DNA of 64,000 bases from Halalkalibacter alkaliphilus. Lineage in GTDB: Bacteria > Bacillota > Bacilli > Bacillales > Bacillaceae_D. Positions 24,582-33,381 of this stretch are shown in pieces. Position numbers and translations under genes: made by a program. The notes below the pieces were generated by a model that was given only the letters and a program-made list of their open reading frames with translations, ran no database searches and was not told the DNA's origin. Position 1 is the stretch's first letter. The number at the start of each line of letters is the position of its first letter. The stretch spans positions 117,297 through 181,296 of the forward strand of contig NZ_JAKRYL010000008.1 of NCBI RefSeq assembly GCF_023555415.1, in the 5' to 3' direction.

Positions 24582-25862
24582 ATGGATGTATGTGTGATTG
24601 GGGCAGGATATGTAGGTTTGACAACCTCTACCGTATTGGCGAATTACGGACATCAGGTCTATTGTGTAGATAAGCAAAAAGAAAGAGTAGAAATGCTAAG
24701 AAGAGGCGAGATACCTATTTATGAACCAGGGCTAGAAGAAATGCTTGTGAAAAATACAAAGAAAGGTAATTTGTTATTTACGACAGATTTAGAAACAGCT
24801 GTAAATAAAAGTGATTTAATCTTTATTGCAGTTGGAACACCACAGGACAATGATGGGAGAACGGACCTTCGTTTTTTTGAAGGGGTTACAAACGAGCTAG
24901 CTCCATTAATAGATACGTATAAACTCGTTATTACGAAAAGTACTGTACCTCTTGGGACGAATGAAGAGTTGGAGCGAAAACTAATTGAAAAAGGTGTATT
25001 AAAAGAAAACTTTGACGTTGTTTCTAATCCGGAATTTCTTCGTGAAGGTACAGCTATCCACGATATGCTTTATCCAGATAAAATTGTTATAGGAGTTAAA
25101 GAATATAGGGCTGTACAAACATTACAAAAGCTGTATCGCTTTATTGATGCCCCGTATATTGTTACTAGTCTAAGTGGGGCGGAAATGATTAAATATGCCT
25201 CTAATGCTTTTTTAGCAGTGAAAATATCATTCATAAACGAACTTGCAAAAATTGCAGATGTTTATAATGTAGATATTACAGATGTAGCACTAGGAATTGG
25301 TATGGACCCAAGAATAGGTCATCATTTCTTACAAGCAGGGTTAGGCTACGGCGGCTCATGCCTACCAAAAGATTTGTCTTCCCTAGAACATCAATCAATT
25401 AAAAAAAATATTACCCCTCATCTCTTACAAGCTGCCCAAACAGTAAATGACAGTATCATAGACCATTACATTGCTAAACTCAAAAAAGAAATTCCCGACT
25501 ACCAAAATAAAAAAATCACTGTATGGGGTGCCACATTTAAGCCGAATACAGATGATTTAAGGCATTCTCAAGCACTTAAATTAATCGACCGACTTGTAAA
25601 AGATGGCTCTCAAATTCGTTTATATGATCCGATCGTATCTCCGAACATTCACAATACGATCACATACAAGGATATGTATGACTCGATTAAAGATGCCGAT
25701 ATCTTAATTATCGCAACGGAATGGAAGCAATTTATTGAGGCCGATTGGAATAAAGTAAGTGAACGAATGCGTGGTGACATAGTAGTAGATTGTCGAAATT
25801 GTCTACAACCATATACGCTGAAAAAAAATGGATTAATATATTTGGGGGTTGCAAGACCATGA
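24582..25862 (+). CDS. ytcA: UDP-glucose 6-dehydrogenase
   Basis: 426 aa. NAD-binding GAGYVGL at residues 7-13 and the catalytic Cys in GLGYGGSCLPKDLSS (about residue 260) are clear; SNPEFLREGTA is also diagnostic. It oxidises UDP-glucose to UDP-glucuronate. It overlaps the epimerase gene by 4 bp (ATGA). Position beside ytdA, ytcB and CotSA-like genes matches B. subtilis ytcA, whose products modify the spore coat or crust. Start ATG 24582 follows AGAGGAG. Confidence 0.9.
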   Translation: MDVCVIGAGYVGLTTSTVLANYGHQVYCVDKQKERVEMLRRGEIPIYEPGLEEMLVKNTKKGNLLFTTDLETAVNKSDLIFIAVGTPQDNDGRTDLRFFEGVTNELAPLIDTYKLVITKSTVPLGTNEELERKLIEKGVLKENFDVVSNPEFLREGTAIHDMLYPDKIVIGVKEYRAVQTLQKLYRFIDAPYIVTSLSGAEMIKYASNAFLAVKISFINELAKIADVYNVDITDVALGIGMDPRIGHHFLQAGLGYGGSCLPKDLSSLEHQSIKKNITPHLLQAAQTVNDSIIDHYIAKLKKEIPDYQNKKITVWGATFKPNTDDLRHSQALKLIDRLVKDGSQIRLYDPIVSPNIHNTITYKDMYDSIKDADILIIATEWKQFIEADWNKVSERMRGDIVVDCRNCLQPYTLKKNGLIYLGVARP

Positions 25863-26809
25863 ATATACTAGTGACTGGTGCTGCAGGCTTTGTTGGGTCA
25901 AATCTAGTGGAGAGGTTACTTGAGGATCAAAATGTGAAGGTGATTGGTATCGATTCATTTATCGGTCCTACTCCAGAAAACATTACGAGACAAAATCTAA
26001 AGTCGTTATTAAATCACCCGCGTTTTACCTTTTATGAAGAAGATCTTTTAAATGTAAATTGGAGGTCATATCTAACTGGTGTAGATTATGTGTTTCATTT
26101 AGCTGGGATGCCTGGGGTTCGTTCCAGTTGGGGTCCTGATTTCCAAAGCTATGTTACTAATAATATCGATGTAACTCAAAGGTTGCTTGAAGCAAGCAAG
26201 CATGTTCCTATAAAGAAATTTATTTATTCATCAACCTCTTCCGTCTATGGAGAAAAAACAGGGAAGGTGTCTGAAGATGCAATTTTAGAACCAATGTCTC
26301 CTTATGGAATAACCAAATTAACGGGAGAATATCTATGTCATGTTTATCGTAAAAGTTTTGGGGTTCCTACTGTCATATTAAGATATTTCACAGTCTATGG
26401 TCCAAGGCAAAGAAGTGATATGGCCTTTCATAGATTTATTAAAAATATCATGACAGATAAACCGATTACCATCTATGGAGATGGCAAACAAACTCGCGAT
26501 TTTACTTTTATACGAGATTGTGTCGTTGCAACAGCATCTGTTTTACACGCAAAAGGAGTCATAGGAGAAACGATAAATATCGGTGGAAAAGAACGAGCAT
26601 CGGTATTAGATATTATTAAGGAATTGGAAAAGTTATTAAATAAAAAAGCAACCTTACATTTCGTAGATGCAGCAATCGGAGAGCCAAAGCATACGTGGGC
26701 AGATATAAAAAGAGCGGAACAACTGTTACAATATAGACCAAAAGTTGATTTGAAGACAGGATTAAAAGAAGAGATTAAATATGTTAAAGGAATATATTTT
26801 AATAGTTAA
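25859..26809 (+). CDS. ytcB: NAD-dependent nucleotide-sugar epimerase (UDP-glucuronate 4-epimerase type)
   Basis: 316 aa, the size of B. subtilis YtcB. Extended SDR: GAAGFVGSNL near residue 7, active-site SS..YGITK with the catalytic Tyr and Lys, and the LRYFTVYGPRQRSDMA block. It likely converts UDP-glucuronate made by the preceding gene to UDP-galacturonate. The ATG overlaps the ytcA stop; the in-frame ATG 69 bp upstream is inside ytcA and was rejected. It is convergent with the glycosyltransferase gene at 26881; the short gap has an imperfect GAGGGCACTG..CAGTGCCCTC hairpin at 26824-26856 that can end both. Confidence 0.88.
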   Translation: MNILVTGAAGFVGSNLVERLLEDQNVKVIGIDSFIGPTPENITRQNLKSLLNHPRFTFYEEDLLNVNWRSYLTGVDYVFHLAGMPGVRSSWGPDFQSYVTNNIDVTQRLLEASKHVPIKKFIYSSTSSVYGEKTGKVSEDAILEPMSPYGITKLTGEYLCHVYRKSFGVPTVILRYFTVYGPRQRSDMAFHRFIKNIMTDKPITIYGDGKQTRDFTFIRDCVVATASVLHAKGVIGETINIGGKERASVLDIIKELEKLLNKKATLHFVDAAIGEPKHTWADIKRAEQLLQYRPKVDLKTGLKEEIKYVKGIYFNS

Positions 26810-26823
26810 AAATAGTCAGCGTT

Positions 26824-26856
26824 GAGGGCACTGTAGGTTTACCTTTTCAGTGCCCT
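26824..26856. terminator. bidirectional stem-loop between ytcB and the glycosyltransferase gene
   Basis: GAGGGCACTG / CAGTGCCCTC around a 12-nt loop between two convergent genes; followed by TTTG only, so modest strength. Confidence 0.6.
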
Positions 26857-26880
26857 CGTTTGCTAGCTGGCTTCTTAGAT

Positions 26881-28830
26881 CTATAGACCTCTTCTGCGCC
26901 GTTGATTACGTTGTTTTTTAGATTCTAACTTTTGGAAAAGTTTAGCTGTAGTAATGTCATTTACTGTTTCTATAAATTCTTTTTTCTTCTCTGTTGGAGA
27001 ATGTTTGGACATAAGAAGGCTATAGATATCCGTCATGACGGCATTCACAGCATCTTTTTCATGTTCTGTATCATCATTTTTTTCTATTTCTGTTTTTTGC
27101 TGAACCCTTGATAATAGGATATCTAACAAATCTTCTTGTTTCGGCAGTTCGGATAAGAATAGTTTCCGCAATCGTTTCTTTCTTGGAATAGGCTTCTCTA
27201 AGAGTTCATTAGCTATCGACTCTGAAGAATTCTCTTCATCTGAAGCGACTTGTTCATTAAGATCTTCAATGACGTCTTCAATCGAAGTAGCCTCTCCATC
27301 GGATGAAAAAGCAACTGAGGTATCCTCGAAAGAATCCTCTTCATCTGAAGCGACTTGTTCATTAAGATCTTCAATGACGTCTTCAATTGAAGTAGTCTTT
27401 TCATCGGATGAAAAAGCAATTGAGGCCTCCTCGATAGAAGTCTCGTCATCTGAAGCGACTTGTTCATTAAGGTCTTCAATGACATCTTCAATCGGAGTAG
27501 TCTTTTCATCAGAGGAGAACGACATTGCACCATTCTCGAAAGAACCTTCGCCATCTGAAGCAACTTGCTTATTTAAGTCTTCAATTACTTCTTCTAATTC
27601 CGACGATTGAACAGAGTTCACTTCTGTTCTTTGATCGACTTCATTCACTTGATCTACTTCCTTAACCGCAATTCCTTGTTTGATTCTATTTTCAACTTCA
27701 TCCCACACACTTTGAATTTCATTAATTACTCGATCCCATGTGTAGTGTTTTTCAGCTAGCTTACGACCGTTAGAGCCTAGCTTTTCACAAAGAGAAGGGT
27801 TAGAAAGCAAAGAAGTAAGGTGTTCCACAAATGGGTCAGGTTGTTCAGGATAATCGATAACAAACCCATTTTCATTTTGGTTGATAACTTCTGCATTCCC
27901 ACCTCGATTGGTCGTAATGATAGGCAGACCTGAAGCCATAGCCTCATAATGAACGCGTGCTAGAGGCTCTTGCCATTGAGAGGTACAAACAAAAACATCT
28001 GAAGCGGCAAACCATTCTTGAATTTTAGTAGGGTGAACAAATCCAGTATTTATGACTGGGATAGGTAAACGTGCTGCAAGGGCACGGACGTAGCCAATAT
28101 AGTCCGTTACTTCATTCACACTGAACCATTTACTCCCAACAATAACTAGAGCTGCATCAGGATGTTTTTTAGCTACATCAGGCATTGCACGAATAAGAAC
28201 ATCCACACCTTTATTTGGAGAAAGTCTACCGGCAAATAAAATCACTTTTTTGTTTTCGAGATTGTGTTCTTTACGAATCTTTTGGCGCATTTCTTTTGCT
28301 TGATCTGATTTCGGTGGAACGAATTGGGAGATATCAACTCCGGAATAGATTGTTTTTAATTTGGCTTTTGCCTTTGGGAACCGATCTGAAATGGTGCGAC
28401 CGATATAATCACTGACTGTAATAATTTTATCTAGTTCTTCAACCACTGAGGCAGCTTCTTCTTGATCTATTTTTTCAGGCTTGAACATATCATTATGCAT
28501 ACTCAATATAATTCTAGCATTCGGTGCCGATTCTCGTACTGGGAGGACAAGTCTCGGTCTATTAAAGATATGAATCACATCAAACGTATTATCATTAAGG
28601 AATTCTTTGACTCCTTCACGGTATACTTCAATGAGTCCACCAGGTTTTCTAACATACCGAATGTTGTTAACTGTTTCGTCTTCGGGAAGAGAGGAATCTG
28701 TTGTTCCTAAGATGGTTAGGTCGTGTTTATTTTTTAAATGAGAAGAGACGCCGTCGATATAGGTTTGGATCGCTCCCCCCCTAACAGCTGGAACCGGAAG
28801 CTTTTCAGTACAGATTAATAGTATCTTCAT
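26881..28830 (-). CDS. spore coat glycosyltransferase, CotSA/YtcC family, with repetitive acidic tail
   Basis: 649 aa. Residues 1 to about 390 are a GT4 (GT-B) glycosyltransferase closely like B. subtilis CotSA (377 aa): start MKILLICTEKLPVPAVRGGA, sugar-nucleotide EX7E in EPLARVHYEAM. The extra 250 residues are unusual: an acidic stretch holding about four copies of a 35-residue repeat (core IEDVIEDLNEQVASD, residues about 409-542) and a basic C-terminus (KKQRNQRRRRG). The start at 28830 follows AAAGGAG and overlaps the kinase stop by 4 bp; a longer frame begins inside that kinase gene. It probably glycosylates coat or crust components using sugars made by ytdA and ytcAB. Confidence 0.85.
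   Translation of the reverse strand: MKILLICTEKLPVPAVRGGAIQTYIDGVSSHLKNKHDLTILGTTDSSLPEDETVNNIRYVRKPGGLIEVYREGVKEFLNDNTFDVIHIFNRPRLVLPVRESAPNARIILSMHNDMFKPEKIDQEEAASVVEELDKIITVSDYIGRTISDRFPKAKAKLKTIYSGVDISQFVPPKSDQAKEMRQKIRKEHNLENKKVILFAGRLSPNKGVDVLIRAMPDVAKKHPDAALVIVGSKWFSVNEVTDYIGYVRALAARLPIPVINTGFVHPTKIQEWFAASDVFVCTSQWQEPLARVHYEAMASGLPIITTNRGGNAEVINQNENGFVIDYPEQPDPFVEHLTSLLSNPSLCEKLGSNGRKLAEKHYTWDRVINEIQSVWDEVENRIKQGIAVKEVDQVNEVDQRTEVNSVQSSELEEVIEDLNKQVASDGEGSFENGAMSFSSDEKTTPIEDVIEDLNEQVASDDETSIEEASIAFSSDEKTTSIEDVIEDLNEQVASDEEDSFEDTSVAFSSDGEATSIEDVIEDLNEQVASDEENSSESIANELLEKPIPRKKRLRKLFLSELPKQEDLLDILLSRVQQKTEIEKNDDTEHEKDAVNAVMTDIYSLLMSKHSPTEKKKEFIETVNDITTAKLFQKLESKKQRNQRRRRGL
27204..27605. 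repeat. 105-bp in-frame tandem repeat
   Basis: About four units (outer ones partial) with anchors at 27252, 27357, 27462 and 27567, a constant 105-bp period. Each encodes the 35-aa acidic unit of the glycosyltransferase tail; central units differ by a few substitutions, with no stop or frameshift. Confidence 0.9.
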
Positions 28831-29924
28831 TCCGTAAATGCTCCTTTCCATTCTTTCAGCTCTTCTAACACAGGCCATTTTGATTGATCGAGTTCAATAA
28901 TATTCTTAACGATAGTATTTACTTCTTCATCTAGAAAAACGGTAGGGTCATAAACCATATCTTTTACTTGTAAATAAAATTCATTTGGTAGGCACATGTC
29001 GATCCAAAGAATATGGTAAAGATCTTTATCAATTGGATTTGTTTCATGATATGCTTCAATCATGCCTTTTATCCATTCTAAGTCCCAAGCTCCAAGCTCT
29101 TCCATTTGATTTGTAATTAACTTGCGTAAGTCCCTTATCGGAAGGTCATACGCAACACCGTCTAAGTCAATTAGCCAAACTCCGTCAGGTCCAAGCTGGC
29201 CATTTGCCCAACCGTAATCTTGATGGACCAATCCCCATTCTTTATTACCTTTTTTTACTAACTTTTTATAATTAGAACTTTCTAATTGACTTAAAGCTTT
29301 TTTTGCTTGATCTTCAAACATGTCTAACACAGAAAGAATGGTTGAACTAGCTGGCATTTCTGGATAGGCGGTTGTGATATCCCGAAACCAGTTCATTTTC
29401 TTAATCATCTTTTCATATTTCTTCGGCCAACGATAAAGTCGGGATGGTTTTTCTGCTCCATAAGGAGGCTCATATCCTTTTGAAAGGCGGTGAAAATCTC
29501 CAAGGCCAGCACAAAGTAATTTTGCTCCTTCTAAATCTTCCGAGGCTTCAGTGAGGTCAATCCATTCGGCTATAAACCAAAGCTTTCCACCCATTTCAAC
29601 ATAGTCGTCTCCAGTTTTTGTCTTGAAAATAGGAGGGACTCTAGCACTCTTTTCTTCAACTAAATAAGCCTGTGCGCCAAGACTAAACAAACTTCTTGTT
29701 GGGCGCCGATGTAAGACCTTCAAACTAAATGGTCCACGGTTTGTTTCTATCTTCCAAATAAGCCCCCCCTTATCGGCTTTTGTTGCAATAACCTCAAGGT
29801 TTCTAACAGTGAGATCGTAATGTGTCAACACTTGATATGCCATCTCTTCAATATAGGAAGGTACATAGGAGTCGTCATTTAATGTACCGTCTACATCCCA
29901 AGGAGTGATGAGTTTTTCGGACAT
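28827..29924 (-). CDS. CotS/CotI-family spore coat kinase
   Basis: 365 aa. An aminoglycoside-phosphotransferase-like fold: VNLEVIATKADKGG-type start of the nucleotide lobe, catalytic loop GLVHQDYGWANGQLG and metal-binding Asp in VWLIDLDGVAYD. CotS and CotI are mother-cell coat proteins of this fold, and CotI phosphorylates another coat protein. The gene starts MSEKLITPWDVDGT, with TGGAGGGAA upstream of ATG 29924, and overlaps the next glycosyltransferase start (ATGA). A near-copy lies at 31984-33084. Partner and substrate are inferred. Confidence 0.88.
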   Translation of the reverse strand: MSEKLITPWDVDGTLNDDSYVPSYIEEMAYQVLTHYDLTVRNLEVIATKADKGGLIWKIETNRGPFSLKVLHRRPTRSLFSLGAQAYLVEEKSARVPPIFKTKTGDDYVEMGGKLWFIAEWIDLTEASEDLEGAKLLCAGLGDFHRLSKGYEPPYGAEKPSRLYRWPKKYEKMIKKMNWFRDITTAYPEMPASSTILSVLDMFEDQAKKALSQLESSNYKKLVKKGNKEWGLVHQDYGWANGQLGPDGVWLIDLDGVAYDLPIRDLRKLITNQMEELGAWDLEWIKGMIEAYHETNPIDKDLYHILWIDMCLPNEFYLQVKDMVYDPTVFLDEEVNTIVKNIIELDQSKWPVLEELKEWKGAFTE

Positions 29925-29977
29925 TTTTTTCCCTCCATTCCTTTTATCATTACTAAGGTATTCATCTATAGGAAAAA

Positions 29978-29995
29978 CGTATAGATAAGCACCTA
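29978..29995 (-). promoter_or_regulatory. 18-nt motif before kinase/glycosyltransferase pair 1
   Basis: On the minus strand TAGGTGCTTATCTATACG, identical to 33143-33160 and at nearly the same distance from the start (54 and 59 bp). TAGGT resembles the core of a GerE box and TATACG a sigma-E/K-type -10, so a mother-cell promoter or regulator site is likely. Confidence 0.55.
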
Positions 29996-30037
29996 CTTTA
30001 ATAAAAGAAAGGAGGGATTTTAACTATTTTTGTACAT

Positions 30038-31987
30038 TTATGAGGAGGAGTTTCTTCTTTTGTGCAATTTACTTAGCAATTTCGCTGTTGTTAACGCGTT
30101 TATTTGATCGAATAGCTCATTTGAATTTTCTTTAGGTTGAGGTAACGAATGATTGTGAAGTAGATTATAAACTTGGCTGAATCGATCTTTGTTTGCTGAT
30201 TTTTTGCTTCGTTGTTGTTCATGATTATTAAAAGCTGTTAACTGAGCAGCATTTCGTTTTGTTACTAGCTTAGATTTTGGCTTAAGGCGATGCGTTCTTT
30301 TTCTAGTTCTTTTTCTTCTTTTATTAAGTTTCTCTGATACTGCTTTTATATCTAGCATGTTGTTGAATGTCTTATCATCTGAATATTGTTCTTTGGACAT
30401 GTTATTTACTAAGTCAAGTACATCTTGTACAGTCGTTTCTTCATCGTTGTTTGTTAAATCAATTTCTTCTTCTAGATTATCTAGGAAACTAGACTGTTTA
30501 TCTGTTGCGTAATCTTCAATTTCGTCTTCAAAGGAATTGTTGTCAGAAGCGATTTCTGTAGTAGTGCTTTCTTCATAAGTAGCTTCAGAACCGAATTCTT
30601 CTTCTGAATCCTCTAGGTTTTCTAAAGTAGAAACCTCTTCAACAGCCTCTTCGTTTTCAAATACATTTTCTTCATTTATTACTTGCAGATGCTCTACTGT
30701 AGAGCTGTCCTCAAGAGTGGAAGTGTTAACTATTGCCACTTCTTCTTCGGATTCTGCAACATGTTGCTCTACAGGATCGGCGTTGCTCTCACTTTTGCTT
30801 TGTTCCTCTGGGGTTACAGGAATATTGTTTTCGATCTTATTTTTAATGTCATCCCAGACACCGGAAATATCGGATATCACTCGATCCCATGTAAACTTTT
30901 CTTCAACTAATTTTCTACCGTTCAACCCGAGCTTTTTCGAAAGTTTAGGGTCTGAGAGAAGAGGAATGATGAGCTCTGCAAAGGCTTTTGGATCTTCAGG
31001 TTGTTCAACAACAAAGCCATTTTCATTCGGTGTAATGACTTCAGGATTTCCTCCTCGTTTTGTCGTTATAACAGGTAGTCCCGAAGCCATTGCTTCATAA
31101 TGAACTCTAGCTAGTGGTTCTTGCCATTGAGAGGGACAAACAAAGACATCGGCGGCTGCAAACCATTTTTGGATTTCACTAGGGGCTACAAAGCCTGTAT
31201 TCACAACTGGAATTGGAAGTCTAGAAGCGAGCGCACGCACATAGGCAACATAATCACTGACTTCATTCACACTAAACCATTTACTTCCAACGATAACTAG
31301 TGCTGCATCAGGATGTTTTTTTATAACCTCTGGCATTGCTTGAACCAGGACATCTGCTCCTTTATTTTTTGAAAGTCTTCCGGCAAATAAGATAACTTTT
31401 TTTCCTTCAAGATTGTGCTCTTTTCTAATTTCTTGTCGCATGTCTCGAGCATCTTTTGAATGAGGGGGAGCAAATCGATTTATATCAACCCCTGAGTAAA
31501 TGGTCTGGATCTTTGGTGCGGCTTGGGGAAATAAATCAGTAATTGCTGTACCAATATAATTACTAATTGTAATAATTTTATCGAGTTGTTCTATCGCAGC
31601 TGCGGCTTCCTCTGGTTCAATTTTTTCCCTTTTAAACATGTCATTGTGCATACTTAACACAATACGAGCATTTGGTGCACATTCGCGAACGGCAAGGACC
31701 AATCTAGGTCTATTAAATATATGGATTAGATCAAAAGAGTCTGGTTCGCTTTGTAAAAATTGTCTTACACCATCTCGATAATCCTCAAGTAAGCCTCCAG
31801 GAGTACGGACATAGCGAACATTGTTTACTTTCTCATCCATTGGCAATGAAGGGTCAGAAGAACCGAGAATGGTAAGTTCATGTTTTTTACTTAAACTTGA
31901 GGATACACCATCAATATATGTTTGAATCGCCCCGCCTTTAACTGCAGGTACAGGCAGCTTTTCTGTACAAATCATTAATATCTTCAT
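30038..31987 (-). CDS. spore coat glycosyltransferase, CotSA/YtcC family (second copy)
   Basis: 649 aa. The GT4 domain (residues 1 to about 390) is very similar to that of the gene at 26881: MKILMICTEKLPVPAVKGGA, then EPLARVHYEAM. Its tail is also acidic (many Glu, Asp, Ser, Asn) but without the 35-residue repeat, and then becomes strongly basic (RKRTRKRTHRLKPKSK). The C-terminus ends LHKRRNSSS. It overlaps the upstream kinase by 4 bp. Probable job: glycosylation of coat or crust protein or polysaccharide together with the paired kinase. The acidic-then-basic tail may tether it to the coat; that is inference. Confidence 0.85.
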   Translation of the reverse strand: MKILMICTEKLPVPAVKGGAIQTYIDGVSSSLSKKHELTILGSSDPSLPMDEKVNNVRYVRTPGGLLEDYRDGVRQFLQSEPDSFDLIHIFNRPRLVLAVRECAPNARIVLSMHNDMFKREKIEPEEAAAAIEQLDKIITISNYIGTAITDLFPQAAPKIQTIYSGVDINRFAPPHSKDARDMRQEIRKEHNLEGKKVILFAGRLSKNKGADVLVQAMPEVIKKHPDAALVIVGSKWFSVNEVSDYVAYVRALASRLPIPVVNTGFVAPSEIQKWFAAADVFVCPSQWQEPLARVHYEAMASGLPVITTKRGGNPEVITPNENGFVVEQPEDPKAFAELIIPLLSDPKLSKKLGLNGRKLVEEKFTWDRVISDISGVWDDIKNKIENNIPVTPEEQSKSESNADPVEQHVAESEEEVAIVNTSTLEDSSTVEHLQVINEENVFENEEAVEEVSTLENLEDSEEEFGSEATYEESTTTEIASDNNSFEDEIEDYATDKQSSFLDNLEEEIDLTNNDEETTVQDVLDLVNNMSKEQYSDDKTFNNMLDIKAVSEKLNKRRKRTRKRTHRLKPKSKLVTKRNAAQLTAFNNHEQQRSKKSANKDRFSQVYNLLHNHSLPQPKENSNELFDQINALTTAKLLSKLHKRRNSSS

Positions 31988-33084
31988 GTTGATTTAACTC
32001 CTTTCCACTCCCTTAATTCTTCAATTGCTGGCCATTTTGATTTGTCTGTTTCGGCAATAGTATTGCAAAGGGTCTCAACTTCAGTGTCTAGAAAGAGAGT
32101 AGGCTCATAGACCATTTCCTTTACATTTTTGTAAAACTCATTTGGTAGAGACATGTCTATGAGAAGTATTTCATATAGTGCATCTTCAATTGGATTTGCT
32201 TCATGGTAGGATTCAATCATACCTTTCATCCAATTGACATCCCAGTATCCCATATCATCCATCTGTCCGGTAATAAGTTTTCGTAAATCCCTTATTGGAA
32301 GGTCATACGCGACACCGTCTAAGTCGATAATCCACATCCCATCCGGTCCCATTTGGCCGTTTGACCAACCATAATCTTGATGGACTAAACCCCAAGCTGT
32401 ATTTCCTCGTGCAGCTAACTCATAATATGAAGAGTGTTGTAATTGTTCATAAGCTTTTTTTGCTTGTTCTTCAAACATATCAACATGGGCTAAAATTGCT
32501 TTACTAGCTGTCATCTCTGGATAAACGTTGGCGATGTTTCGGAACCAATCCATCTTCTTTATTGTCTTTTCATAAGATTTAGGCCAGCGATGAATTCGCG
32601 AAGGGTTTTCAGATCCTTTTGGAGGGACATAGCCTTTTGATAAGCGGTGAAATTCTCCTAGCGCATGACAGAGTAATTTTGCTCCTTCTAAGTCATTGCC
32701 AACTGGGTAAAGTGGTTCGACCCATTCAGCAACAAACCAAAGCTTTCCGCCCATTTCAACGTAATTTTCTCCCGATTTTGTTTTGTACAGGGGAGGCACT
32801 CTAGCGCCTTTTTCCTTCACTAAATACTCTTGAGCTCCAAGACTAAAACGACTTCTTCCAGGACGGCGGTGTAAAATTTTTAAGCTAAATGGGCCTTTAT
32901 CTGTATCCATTTTCCAAATAAGGCCCCCTTTGTCCGCTTTTGTTGTAATAACTTCAAGATTACTTACTTTCAGATCGTAATGAGTTAAGACAACTTCAGA
33001 CATATCCCAAATATATTGCGGTACAAAAAAGTCATCTTCCAGAGTACCATCAATATCCCAAGGCACGATAAGTTGTTCTGACAT
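31984..33084 (-). CDS. CotS/CotI-family spore coat kinase (second copy)
   Basis: 366 aa, a clear paralogue of the gene at 28827: MSEQLIVPWDIDGT, catalytic loop GLVHQDYGWSNGQMG, metal site MWIIDLDGVAYD, and the same C-terminal block ending EELREWKG. It is the promoter-proximal gene of its pair. ATG 33084 follows CTGGAGGGA; the frame runs further to 33141 but has no ribosome-binding site there. The 18-nt motif at 33143 lies 59 bp upstream. Confidence 0.88.
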   Translation of the reverse strand: MSEQLIVPWDIDGTLEDDFFVPQYIWDMSEVVLTHYDLKVSNLEVITTKADKGGLIWKMDTDKGPFSLKILHRRPGRSRFSLGAQEYLVKEKGARVPPLYKTKSGENYVEMGGKLWFVAEWVEPLYPVGNDLEGAKLLCHALGEFHRLSKGYVPPKGSENPSRIHRWPKSYEKTIKKMDWFRNIANVYPEMTASKAILAHVDMFEEQAKKAYEQLQHSSYYELAARGNTAWGLVHQDYGWSNGQMGPDGMWIIDLDGVAYDLPIRDLRKLITGQMDDMGYWDVNWMKGMIESYHEANPIEDALYEILLIDMSLPNEFYKNVKEMVYEPTLFLDTEVETLCNTIAETDKSKWPAIEELREWKGVKST

Positions 33085-33142
33085 AATAATCCCTCCAGTT
33101 TCAATTAAGGTCACTAGTACCATATTCATAAAAAGAGACAAT

Positions 33143-33160
33143 CGTATAGATAAGCACCTA
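33143..33160 (-). promoter_or_regulatory. 18-nt motif before kinase/glycosyltransferase pair 2
   Basis: Identical to the motif at 29978-29995 (minus strand). Probably a shared mother-cell promoter or activator site for both pairs. Confidence 0.55.
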
Positions 33161-33315
33161 ACTATGTAGAAAAAGGATGATTTTTGTGGAAATTAAAGGT
33201 AGGAAATTAGTTGAATAAATTACTAGACTATTCAATTAAATAGGGATAAAATGTTAATTAAATAATAAATAAGTTCTGAATTTTTGAAGAAGATTAATAA
33301 TTTCTCAAGCCTTAA

Positions 33316-33345
33316 TTGACTAAAGTAGGTAAGGTAGCATATATT
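33316..33345 (+). promoter_or_regulatory. sigma-A-like promoter of the AimR-like gene
   Basis: TTGACT (33316-33321), 18-bp spacer, TATATT (33340-33345); predicted start about 30 bp before the ATG. Vegetative type, unlike the divergent spore-coat genes. Confidence 0.6.
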
Positions 33346-33381
33346 TGGATTAATAAATACAAAATAAAGGTATGATAGCTA

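Noticed and set aside
27204..27605. CRISPR-like or satellite DNA
   Set aside because: The 105-bp units are in frame and encode a coherent acidic protein repeat inside a glycosyltransferase gene.
27213..27610. Frames on both strands inside the 105-bp repeat region
   Set aside because: They arise because the tandem repeat keeps several phases open; no start signals.
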